A DNA stretch of 7,910 nucleotides from assembly GCA_044370375.1 (NCBI GenBank), contig JBILVQ010000141.1, positions 1 to 7,910 on the forward strand, given 5' to 3'. Of the stretch, positions 1 to 6,371 are shown in pieces. The position numbers and the translations under genes are program-made. This DNA is from JBILVQ01 sp044370375 (GTDB lineage Bacteria; Bacteroidota; Bacteroidia; UBA4408). Every line of letters starts with the position of its first letter. Within the stretch, counting starts at the first letter, position 1. The notes under the pieces are model-generated. The model saw nothing but the letters and a program-made list of their open reading frames with translations. It had not been told where the DNA came from and ran no database searches.

Positions 1-113
1 ACAGCGAATAAATTAGCGGTCCGACCATAAGGACAAGTTGATTCATCTTCATCATTAAAATTTTTCCAAAAGTAAAATTTGCCTGGCAATTCTGTTGGCA
101 AGGGCTGAATCAT
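1..113 (-). CDS. Possible partial CDS overlapping the flavoprotein gene, running off the left edge
   Basis: An open frame on the minus strand starts with ATG at 113-111, inside the 3' end of the flavoprotein gene but in another frame. It stays open for 37 codons to the window edge. The translation begins MIQPLPTELPGKFYFW and continues with an acidic stretch and CPYGRTANLFA. It reads like a plausible soluble protein, but I do not recognise a family. A competing reading starts at an ATG overlapping the flavoprotein stop (TAATG, ATG at 55-53) and gives a hydrophobic peptide, MMKMNQLVLMVGPLIYSL. Only one can be the real downstream gene, and the first 54 bases might hold neither. There is no clear ribosome binding site for either. 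The call rests only on an open frame and composition, so confidence is low. Confidence 0.3.
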   Translation of the reverse strand, partial: MIQPLPTELPGKFYFWKNFNDEDESTCPYGRTANLFA

Positions 114-576
114 TTTCAATGCCATCGTCCAATACACTTCTAACGGCAGGGATGTTTATTTTGTAGGAAAGCACCTCCATTTGCAAATAATGAAAGATGG
201 CGGTTAAGTGATCGAGGCCGCGCATATTGCCTGAGCGGCCTGCAGAGATGCCGGCCAGGGCAACTTTTTTTCCTGCCCAGAATTCGGGATGGATGGCATC
301 AATCAATAATTTAAAAATGCCGGGAATGGAGCCATTGTATTCGGGCACTACCACCATTATTTTCTCTTTATTTAACAAGTACTCGGTGATGACAGCATGC
401 AAACCCTCCACTTTTTTACCCGTAGCACCTTCAACAAGCATCTGACTATCAAGGGTCTGAAGGTCGAGCAATTGCACGTTGTGTTGTTTTTCAGTTAAAA
501 GTTGTTGATAAAAAGCCGCAACATCGCTGGTGCGGTTACCCTTGCGGTTGGAAGCCGAAATTAATGTTAAATCCAT
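55..576 (-). CDS. NAD(P)H-dependent FMN reductase family flavoprotein
   Basis: This 173-residue protein belongs to the flavodoxin-like NADPH-dependent FMN reductase family, cytoplasmic enzymes that bind FMN and pass electrons from NAD(P)H to flavin, quinone, azo or chromate-type acceptors. The N-terminal strand and phosphate-binding loop read LISASNRKGNRT (residues 5-16). The hallmark VVVPEYNGSIPGIFKLLID, which contacts the isoalloxazine ring, is at residues 75-93. A glycine/serine-rich loop, AGISAGRSGNMRG, follows at 108-120, as in the family. Length is normal for the family, and the start ATG at 576-574 places the first beta strand directly at the N-terminus. The gene is divergent from the UPF0173 gene, with about 100 bp between them. 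The physiological acceptor cannot be read from the sequence. Confidence 0.88.
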   Translation of the reverse strand: MDLTLISASNRKGNRTSDVAAFYQQLLTEKQHNVQLLDLQTLDSQMLVEGATGKKVEGLHAVITEYLLNKEKIMVVVPEYNGSIPGIFKLLIDAIHPEFWAGKKVALAGISAGRSGNMRGLDHLTAIFHYLQMEVLSYKINIPAVRSVLDDGIENDSALANRIARQILLLEKF

Positions 577-632
577 TGAAGTTCAATACTTTAATTGTTG
601 AAAAGAAAACCACGAAAAGCCCAATAAAACCG

Positions 633-640
633 TAAATTTG
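633..640 (+). promoter_or_regulatory. Candidate Bacteroidota -7 promoter box upstream of the UPF0173 gene
   Basis: TAAATTTG at 633-640 matches the Bacteroidota -7 consensus TAnnTTTG exactly. It lies in the divergent intergenic region 577-679, 39 bp before the ATG at 680, which would give a leader of roughly 30 bases. The expected -33 TTG/TTTG element about 19-21 bases upstream is not present; the nearest TTG, at 598-600, is too far away. It is therefore a partial promoter match that could drive the plus-strand gene block. I found no equally good box for the divergent flavoprotein gene. Confidence 0.35.
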
Positions 641-679
641 CATTTTTAAAATGAAATCCTCACAGGTACTTGACATCGC

Positions 680-1360
680 ATGGATATAACGTATTTCGGA
701 CATTCTTGTTTTCAGGTGGTGGTGCAAGGCAAGAAAATTCTTTTCGATCCCTTCATCAGCCCCAATCCTTTGGCCGCCAGCATTGACATTAAAAGTATTC
801 GGCCTGATTATATTTTAATTTCTCACGGACATGCAGACCACACAGCCGATGCTTTGTCCATTGCCCAAAACAGCGGAGCCTTGTTAATTGGCGCTTATGA
901 AGTTACTGAATGGTTCAAAAAACAAGGACTCGAAAAAGTCCACCCCATGAACACCGGCGGAAAATGGATGTTGGATTGCTGCAAAGTAAAATGCGTTTCA
1001 GCGGTGCATTCCAGCAGCATGCCTGACGGAAGCTATGGCGGAGCTGCCATGGGTTTTGTCATAGAATCGGCAGAGAAAAATTTTTATTATGCAGGAGATA
1101 CTGCATTAACCTATGATATGAAGTTAATTGGTGAATACAGGCAATTGGATTTTGCCTTTTTACCCATTGGCGACAACTTTACGATGAGTGTCGACAATGC
1201 CTTGATTGCCGCAGATTTTATTAATTGTAGCCAAATTATCGGCATGCATTTTGATACTTTCGGCTACATCAAAATCGACCACGAAGAGTCTGTAGAAAAA
1301 TTCACCAGAAGCGGAAAAAAACTCATTTTACCAACCATTGGTGAAACATTTTCCTTATAA
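680..1360 (+). CDS. UPF0173 family metal-dependent hydrolase (metallo-beta-lactamase fold)
   Basis: A 226-residue cytoplasmic protein of the UPF0173 (YtkL-like) branch of the metallo-beta-lactamase superfamily. The metal-binding motif HGHADH is at residues 49-54 (H49, H51, D53, H54). Further ligand candidates are H110 in AVHSSS, D140 in YYAGDT and H190 in GMHFDT. The N-terminus, MDITYFGHSCFQV, is the typical first hairpin of this branch and supports the ATG at 680. The length fits the roughly 225-residue UPF0173 proteins. The metal site appears complete, so hydrolase activity is expected, but the natural substrate of the family is not established to my knowledge. No signal peptide is visible. 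It is the first gene of the plus-strand block, 15 bp before parA, which suggests co-transcription rather than a known functional tie to segregation. Confidence 0.92.
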   Translation: MDITYFGHSCFQVVVQGKKILFDPFISPNPLAASIDIKSIRPDYILISHGHADHTADALSIAQNSGALLIGAYEVTEWFKKQGLEKVHPMNTGGKWMLDCCKVKCVSAVHSSSMPDGSYGGAAMGFVIESAEKNFYYAGDTALTYDMKLIGEYRQLDFAFLPIGDNFTMSVDNALIAADFINCSQIIGMHFDTFGYIKIDHEESVEKFTRSGKKLILPTIGETFSL

Positions 1361-1375
1361 AAAAAACAGAAGAAT

Positions 1376-2218
1376 ATGGGAAAGATTATTTCCATCGCAA
1401 ACCAAAAAGGAGGAGTAGGAAAAACCACCACAGCCATTAACTTGGCCGCCAGTCTGGCCGTTCTTGAGTACAAAACTTTACTGATAGATGCCGACCCGCA
1501 GGCCAATTCAACTTCGGGTGTGGGCTTTGATCCCAAAAACGTTAAGGCCAGTTTGTATGAATGCATGATCAATGAGGCTGAGCCCATGGATACCATTCTG
1601 GAAACAACCACTCCCAATTTATTTCTGCTGCCAGCGCATATCGATTTAGTGGGTGCAGAAATTGAAATTGTGAATCTGCCCAACCGTGAAAAAATGATGC
1701 GAATGATGTTTCAAAAAATCAAAGACCAGTTTGATTTTATCATTGTGGATTGCTCACCTTCACTGGGATTGGTCACCATCAACGCTCTCACTGGTTCAGA
1801 CTCCATCATCATTCCTGTACAGTGCGAATATTTTGCGCTTGAAGGTTTGGGGAAATTACTGAACACTATTAAAATTGTTCAAAGCAGACTCAACAATGAT
1901 CTTGAAATTGAAGGCATTTTGCTAACCATGTACGATAGCCGCTTGCGCCTAGCCAATCAGGTGGTAGAAGAGGTAAAAACACATTTCCAGCAAATGGTTT
2001 TCGATACCATTATTCAACGCAATACCAAATTGGGTGAGGCGCCTAGTTTTGGAGAAACCATCATCATGCATGATGCTTCGTCAAAAGGAGCTTTGAACTA
2101 CCTCAACCTTGCAAGAGAAATTTTGCAAAAAAACGGTCTAACAAAAATTAGTAACGAAGAAAAAATAATTCCCGTAACAGATGAGCAAACAACGGAAAGC
2201 ATTGGGGAAGGGTCTTAG
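1376..2218 (+). CDS. parA: Chromosome-partitioning ATPase ParA (Soj type)
   Basis: ParA is a deviant-Walker ATPase that binds nonspecific DNA as an ATP dimer. ParB-parS complexes follow its gradient and so segregate the origin region. The deviant Walker A motif KGGVGKTT is at residues 11-18, with signature lysines K11 and K16. The switch region LIDADPQANST follows at about 36-46, and the Walker B strand FIIVDCSPS has D125. There is no N-terminal helix-turn-helix, so this is the short chromosomal type rather than the long plasmid P1/F type. At 280 residues it is somewhat longer than the usual 250-265. The excess is a polar C-terminal tail from about residue 252, and the tail's last codons overlap the start of parB. 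The first ATPase strand begins right after the ATG at 1376. Confidence 0.96.
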   Translation: MGKIISIANQKGGVGKTTTAINLAASLAVLEYKTLLIDADPQANSTSGVGFDPKNVKASLYECMINEAEPMDTILETTTPNLFLLPAHIDLVGAEIEIVNLPNREKMMRMMFQKIKDQFDFIIVDCSPSLGLVTINALTGSDSIIIPVQCEYFALEGLGKLLNTIKIVQSRLNNDLEIEGILLTMYDSRLRLANQVVEEVKTHFQQMVFDTIIQRNTKLGEAPSFGETIIMHDASSKGALNYLNLAREILQKNGLTKISNEEKIIPVTDEQTTESIGEGS

Positions 2219-3086
2219 TGCCTTACTTGAAAGCCAAGAAACAGATATTACCACCAAAACAGGAACAGAAGGAAACTCCCCTGTTTTAGGCTCCATAGGC
2301 TTTTTAAGCATTGCACAAATTGAAGCCAATCCTTTTCAGCCACGTTCTCATTTCGAGGAAGAAGCTTTACAAGAGCTTTCAGATTCAATCAAAGAACATG
2401 GCATCATTCAACCTGTAACGGTTCGAAAACTGGGATACGATAAATACCAGTTAATTAGTGGTGAAAGAAGGTTCAGGGCTTCGCAGTTGGCCGGACTAAA
2501 AGAGATTCCGGCCTATATTCGTTTGGCGGATGATCAGGCCATGTTGGAAATGGCTTTGGTTGAAAACATCCAACGCGAAAATTTAGACCCGGTTGAAATT
2601 GCCATCAGCTACAAGCGTTTGATCGATGAATGCAACCTTACACAGGAAGGGCTTTCACAGAAAGTCAGCAAGCAACGCTCCACCATCACCAATTATCTTC
2701 GCTTGTTAAAACTACCTGCCGAAATACAGGTTGGTTTGCGTGAAATGACCATCACCATGGGTCATGCCCGTGCCTTAATCAATGTTGAAAACAAGGAAGC
2801 CCAATTGGCCATTTTTAAAACCATTGTTGAGCAGGATTTAAGTGTACGCGATACCGAAGAATTGGTAAGAGAAACGGCCAAAGAAGATTTTTTAAACAGC
2901 GGAAAAACAACCGTTACGGTTAAAAAATCATTGATGAAAACCGATAAAGCCATGAGTAAAAAACTTCAGCAGCGCTTCAACAAAAGTGCTGAGATAAGGC
3001 TTGCTCCCAATGGCAAGGGAAGAATTATTCTCCCCTTCGGTAGTCATGAGGAATTGCAAAAATTCCTTTCTATCATGGAATCCTGA
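2181..3086 (+). CDS. parB: Chromosome-partitioning protein ParB (CTPase, parS-binding)
   Basis: ParB loads on parS, spreads as a CTP-dependent sliding clamp and stimulates ParA ATPase. The N-terminal ParA-interaction segment KALGKGLSALLES (residues 6-18) is canonical and fixes the start at the ATG at 2181, although this lies 38 bases inside parA. The CTPase/N-engagement domain contains NPFQPR near residue 50, GERRFRA at 94-100 and ENIQRENLDPVE at 128-139. A helix-turn-helix for parS recognition spans about 154-177 (TQEGLSQKVSKQRSTITNYL). The C-terminal dimerisation domain occupies about 255-301. Length, 301 residues, is normal. All ParB boxes are intact, so the protein should be functional. 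It is probably translationally coupled to parA. I found no parS-like site (TGTTnCACGTGnAACA) in the window. Confidence 0.96.
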   Translation: MSKQRKALGKGLSALLESQETDITTKTGTEGNSPVLGSIGFLSIAQIEANPFQPRSHFEEEALQELSDSIKEHGIIQPVTVRKLGYDKYQLISGERRFRASQLAGLKEIPAYIRLADDQAMLEMALVENIQRENLDPVEIAISYKRLIDECNLTQEGLSQKVSKQRSTITNYLRLLKLPAEIQVGLREMTITMGHARALINVENKEAQLAIFKTIVEQDLSVRDTEELVRETAKEDFLNSGKTTVTVKKSLMKTDKAMSKKLQQRFNKSAEIRLAPNGKGRIILPFGSHEELQKFLSIMES

Positions 3087-3692
3087 TTGATCTTGAGAAT
3101 TATCCTTTTTATGTTAATGGGTTTGTTTTCGGCCGGCAGTTTGTTGGCCGGAAATAATCCTTTGCAGGAAGCTTCCGGAGATTCATCCCTGGCCATCGAT
3201 ACCAGTAAAATTCTTCTGAAAGAACCCAAAAAAGAACCCTTTAAACCCCATGCAAAAATAAGTGGGTTGTTATCTGCCGTTGTACCCGGTGCAGGCCAAA
3301 TTTACAACAGAAAATATTGGAAAGCACCGGTAATTTGGGCTGCTGCCGGAGCTGTAGGTTTTTTGATTTACACCAATCATCAAACCTATGCTCAGTATAG
3401 AGATGCACTGCGTTTGCGCACCGATAATGACCCGAACACCATTGATGCTTTTGAGCAAACATTAACCGAAAACGATTTACTTACGCTTCAAGATGCGGCC
3501 CGAAGAAGCAGGGATTTGTGGATTATTCTTACCTCTTTGGGACATGCACTCAACGTGGTGGATGCGGTGGTGGATGCGCATTTGGCTACCTTTGATGTAA
3601 GCGATGATTTAAGTATGCGACTCAGTCCTACCATTATCAGTTATCGGCAGCAAATTAAACCCGGCTTGTCCATTACCTTTAATTTTCGCTAA
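3087..3692 (+). CDS. DUF5683 domain protein, probable exported or membrane protein
   Basis: A 201-residue protein with the DUF5683 signature SAVVPGAGQIYNRKYWKAP (residues 63-81), followed by a hydrophobic helix at about 81-96 and a second hydrophobic stretch at about 144-165. The family is essentially a Bacteroidota protein found between parB and dapB, and its function is unknown to me. The frame opens directly after the parB stop codon in the same frame, so the start must be at or after 3087. The first ATG is 3111, but that start leaves a signal-like segment with no positive charge. Starting at TTG 3087 (or TTG 3093) adds R4 before the hydrophobic run and gives a conventional signal peptide ending near LLAG (19-22). 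A GGAA at 3077-3080 is suitably placed for 3087. The stop overlaps the dapB start by one base. The family call is firm; the start and localisation are inferred. Confidence 0.85.
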   Translation: MILRIILFMLMGLFSAGSLLAGNNPLQEASGDSSLAIDTSKILLKEPKKEPFKPHAKISGLLSAVVPGAGQIYNRKYWKAPVIWAAAGAVGFLIYTNHQTYAQYRDALRLRTDNDPNTIDAFEQTLTENDLLTLQDAARRSRDLWIILTSLGHALNVVDAVVDAHLATFDVSDDLSMRLSPTIISYRQQIKPGLSITFNFR

Positions 3693-4420
3693 TGAAAATA
3701 GTCTTGATTGGTTACGGAAAAATGGGGCAAATGATTGCTCAAATGGCATCGGCAAGAGGCCATGAAATTATTGCAATCCTTGATTCGGCAAAGGCTTCAG
3801 CCACAGAAGCCGATAAAATTGAACTTTTGAAAAATGGCGATGTGGCCATTGAATTTACACGACCCGATGCGGTTATCGGAAATATTGAATTGTGTCTGAA
3901 AGCCGGAATACCTTTGGTAACAGGAACTACAGGATGGATGAACCGACTAGGCGAAGTAAGCCAATGGGTGAAAGAAAAAAACGGATCTCTTGTTTATGCC
4001 TCTAATTTTAGCATTGGCGTGAATTTATTCATGAAAATGGTAGATCATTGCAATCAAATCATGATGGAATATCCTGAATATCTGCTTTCCATGAAAGAAT
4101 GGCATCACCAACAAAAACTAGATGCACCAAGTGGAACAGCCCTGAGCATTGGGGAAGTCATTCAAAAGAAAAGGCACTTTCCGGAAGGCATTCAACTAAA
4201 TGAGGAGGAAAAAGCATCCAAGCATTACCTAGCCATAGAGGCCATTCGCGAAGGAAGCATTACCGGCACGCATCAAGTGAGATTCCAAAGTGAAACAGAC
4301 GAAATTACCTTGCGCCATACGGCCTTCAACCGTAGCGGATTTGCAGGCGGGGCGCTGTATGCGGCCGAATGGATCCAAGGAAAAAAGGGGCTTTACAACT
4401 TCAGCGAAATTTTGCCCTGA
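3692..4420 (+). CDS. dapB: 4-hydroxy-tetrahydrodipicolinate reductase DapB
   Basis: DapB reduces 4-hydroxy-tetrahydrodipicolinate to tetrahydrodipicolinate with NAD(P)H in the cytoplasm, feeding lysine and meso-diaminopimelate for peptidoglycan. The Rossmann nucleotide loop GYGKMG is at residues 7-12, EFTRPDA and the VTGTTGW loop follow in the N-terminal domain, and ASNFSIGVN marks the domain hinge. The substrate site WHHQQKLDAPSGTA spans residues 137-150. H138/H139 and K142 correspond to the catalytic His-His and Lys of the E. coli enzyme (H159/H160, K163). The C-terminal REGSITGTHQV and FNRSGFAGGAL segments are also conserved. Length is 242 residues, shorter than E. coli (273) but typical of Bacteroidota. 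The ATG overlaps the stop of the DUF5683 gene (TAATG), pointing to translational coupling. Confidence 0.96.
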   Translation: MKIVLIGYGKMGQMIAQMASARGHEIIAILDSAKASATEADKIELLKNGDVAIEFTRPDAVIGNIELCLKAGIPLVTGTTGWMNRLGEVSQWVKEKNGSLVYASNFSIGVNLFMKMVDHCNQIMMEYPEYLLSMKEWHHQQKLDAPSGTALSIGEVIQKKRHFPEGIQLNEEEKASKHYLAIEAIREGSITGTHQVRFQSETDEITLRHTAFNRSGFAGGALYAAEWIQGKKGLYNFSEILP

Positions 4421-4485
4421 TAAAGAAAATTCCTTCTTCACAAATTTTTTCAGTTATTTGAATTTAATTCGCAAAAAGAAAAGGC

Positions 4486-5757
4486 ATGACAACCAAAAAC
4501 GAGCAAAAAAACAAAACCCCGATGTGGCAAGTAATCCTTTTGGGGATTATCACCTTTGGCTTGTATTTCCTGTTTAAAAAGAGCGATAAAAAGAAAAGTG
4601 TATTCAGAGAATGGTCAGACGCCATCTTGTTTGCCGTTATTGCCGCTACGCTAATCAGAACTTTTTTCATCGAGGCCTTTACCATTCCCACTTCATCGAT
4701 GGAAAAATCATTGTTGATTGGTGATTTTCTATTCGTCAGCAAAGTGAGTTATGGCGCCAGAATTCCAATGACGCCCCTCTCCTTTCCCTTTGCCCATCAC
4801 ACTTTGCCATTGACCGAAAAAACACCGAGTTACCTTGAGTGGATTAAACTTCCCTACAAGAGGTTGCCAGGCTTTGGAGAAATAAAAAACAACGACATTG
4901 TAGTGTTCAATTTTCCAATGGAAGATTTTCGTCCGGTAGATAAACAAGAACACTACATCAAAAGATGTGTGGGTATTCCGGGAGATAAATTAGAAGTGCG
5001 TGAAGGCGTGCTCCTGATCAATGATAAAGTTGCCGACCAACCGGAAAAAATGCAAATGCGCTATCATGTAAGAACGGATGGCGGAGGATTGGATCCTGAA
5101 ACCCTCATGCAAATTGGGGTTACAGAAGGAGGACGTTTATCTGACCAAGGTGATTTTGAATTGGTGATGACCAAAGAAAATGCAGAAAAAGTAAAAGCAT
5201 TTGCCAACGTAGTGCATGTGGCATCTAAAATTGAAAAGGCCGGTAATGCAACCGGAGATGTATTTCCACAGAGCGATAAGTTTGCTTGGAATGTTGATAA
5301 TTTTGGTGCGATTACGATTCCAAAAGAAGGTGAAACGGTTCAACTGACCATTGATAACCTACCGCTTTATCGCAGGATCATTGAAATTTACGAAGGGAAT
5401 AAATTGGCTGTTGAAGGAAACAAAATCATGATCAATGGTGCCGAAGCCAAGAGCTATACGTTTAAAATGAATTACTTTTTTATGATGGGTGATAACCGTC
5501 ATAATTCGCTGGATTCAAGGTTTTGGGGATTTGTTCCGGATGATCATATTGTTGGAAAAGCAGTTTTCATTTGGTTGAGTCTTGATAACAATGCCACGAG
5601 TATTTTCAATAAAATTCGTTGGGACAGGGTTTGTGTAGGGGTGAATCGCGATGGAATAACTTCCTCTTACTTCCTGCTGGTCATGTTGGCTGTAGGTGGC
5701 ATGTATGGTTACTCTTGGTATAAAAACCGAAAGAAAACACCTAAAAAAGCAGCCTAA
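4486..5757 (+). CDS. lepB: Signal peptidase I (long Bacteroidota form with extra C-terminal anchor)
   Basis: LepB is the inner-membrane Ser/Lys protease that cleaves signal peptides from secreted proteins. Two N-terminal membrane helices are visible at about 13-30 and 44-62. Box B, EAFTIPTSSMEKSL, carries the nucleophile S71. Box D, YIKRCVGIPGD (157-167), carries the general base K159. Box E, GDNRHNSLDSRFWGFVP, starts at G335. The spacing between K159 and box E, about 176 residues, exceeds the roughly 128 in E. coli because of a large periplasmic insert at about 180-330. The protein is 423 residues against 324 in E. coli. A third hydrophobic helix (about 395-412) followed by a lysine-rich tail (413-421) closes the protein, an added C-terminal anchor. 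The start ATG at 4486 follows a purine-rich AAAGAAAAGG. A 65-bp gap separates it from dapB, with no convincing promoter. Confidence 0.95.
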   Translation: MTTKNEQKNKTPMWQVILLGIITFGLYFLFKKSDKKKSVFREWSDAILFAVIAATLIRTFFIEAFTIPTSSMEKSLLIGDFLFVSKVSYGARIPMTPLSFPFAHHTLPLTEKTPSYLEWIKLPYKRLPGFGEIKNNDIVVFNFPMEDFRPVDKQEHYIKRCVGIPGDKLEVREGVLLINDKVADQPEKMQMRYHVRTDGGGLDPETLMQIGVTEGGRLSDQGDFELVMTKENAEKVKAFANVVHVASKIEKAGNATGDVFPQSDKFAWNVDNFGAITIPKEGETVQLTIDNLPLYRRIIEIYEGNKLAVEGNKIMINGAEAKSYTFKMNYFFMMGDNRHNSLDSRFWGFVPDDHIVGKAVFIWLSLDNNATSIFNKIRWDRVCVGVNRDGITSSYFLLVMLAVGGMYGYSWYKNRKKTPKKAA

Positions 5758-5765
5758 AAGAATTC

Positions 5766-6371
5766 ATGATTGCCGTTCAGGCTCCCGGCTATTTTTTACC
5801 CATCAATCAATTGGCGTTAATTTTCCATTGCCAAAAAGTGCACTGGGAAACGCAACGGTATTACCTGAAGCAAAGTTACAGAAACCGTGCTATTATTGCC
5901 GATGCTAATGGAGAGCATGCACTTTTGGTACCTGTAAAGCATCCGGTTTGGCAACAAAGTTTCTCAACCGTGAAATTTATCGAGGGCCCTGAATGGAAAA
6001 AAAAACAATTAAAAGCGCTGAAAACAGCTTACAATAAATCACCCTTTTTTGAATGGGCAGAACCTGATTTAAAAATTTTCTTCGACAAAGAATATGAAAA
6101 CCTGGTGGAGCTCAATAAAGCGAGCTTTGCGTTATTGTGCCGCTGGTTTGGAAAAAATCCGGAAGAAATAATGCATCCCAAGGAGGAAGAAATCTTGTTA
6201 ACAGAGCCCTTTCAGACGTTTAACAGTAGGTGGGATTACCACCAGGTATTTGGCGACAAATGCGGTTTTCGCGCAAATTTATCGGCCCTTGACCTGTTCT
6301 TTAATTGTGGAAGAGAAGGAAATCGTTACCTTGAAAAAAGGGCCATCGAATTATTGGCTGGCCAGGGGTAA
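5766..6371 (+). CDS. WbqC-like family protein
   Basis: A 201-residue protein resembling the WbqC-like family, named after a gene in O-antigen loci. Visible family features are the N-terminal QAPGYFLPINQLALI (residues 5-19, compare the common Q-P-x-Y-F-P pattern), KQSYRNRAII at 35-44 and the C-terminal LDLFFNCGREGNRYLE at 175-190. Members are cytoplasmic and tied by context to sugar or polysaccharide biosynthesis, but the reaction is not established to my knowledge. The gene starts 8 bp after lepB and is the last gene of the plus-strand block. I know lepB-wbqC adjacency as common in Bacteroidota. Its last 21 bases overlap the convergent Ppx gene. There is no signal peptide or membrane segment. 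The family assignment is moderately sure, the role only contextual. Confidence 0.8.
   Translation: MIAVQAPGYFLPINQLALIFHCQKVHWETQRYYLKQSYRNRAIIADANGEHALLVPVKHPVWQQSFSTVKFIEGPEWKKKQLKALKTAYNKSPFFEWAEPDLKIFFDKEYENLVELNKASFALLCRWFGKNPEEIMHPKEEEILLTEPFQTFNSRWDYHQVFGDKCGFRANLSALDLFFNCGREGNRYLEKRAIELLAGQG

Noticed and set aside
227..445. 72-codon plus-strand ORF opposite the flavoprotein
   Set aside because: It lies wholly antisense to a well-supported gene and has no recognisable motif.
536..727. 63-codon minus-strand ORF across the divergent intergenic region
   Set aside because: It overlaps the starts of two well-supported genes and its product resembles no family I know; the region is better explained as a promoter region.
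1264..1683. 139-codon minus-strand ORF opposite the UPF0173 end and parA start
   Set aside because: It runs antisense to the conserved ParA Walker motifs; low-complexity serine-rich translation, no family resemblance.
4453..4460. GTTATTTG as a -7 promoter box for lepB
   Set aside because: The first two bases of TAnnTTTG do not match and no -33 element is suitably spaced.
4290..4577. 95-codon plus-strand ORF bridging dapB and lepB
   Set aside because: It overlaps the conserved C-terminus of DapB and the N-terminus of LepB in another frame, with no motif of its own.
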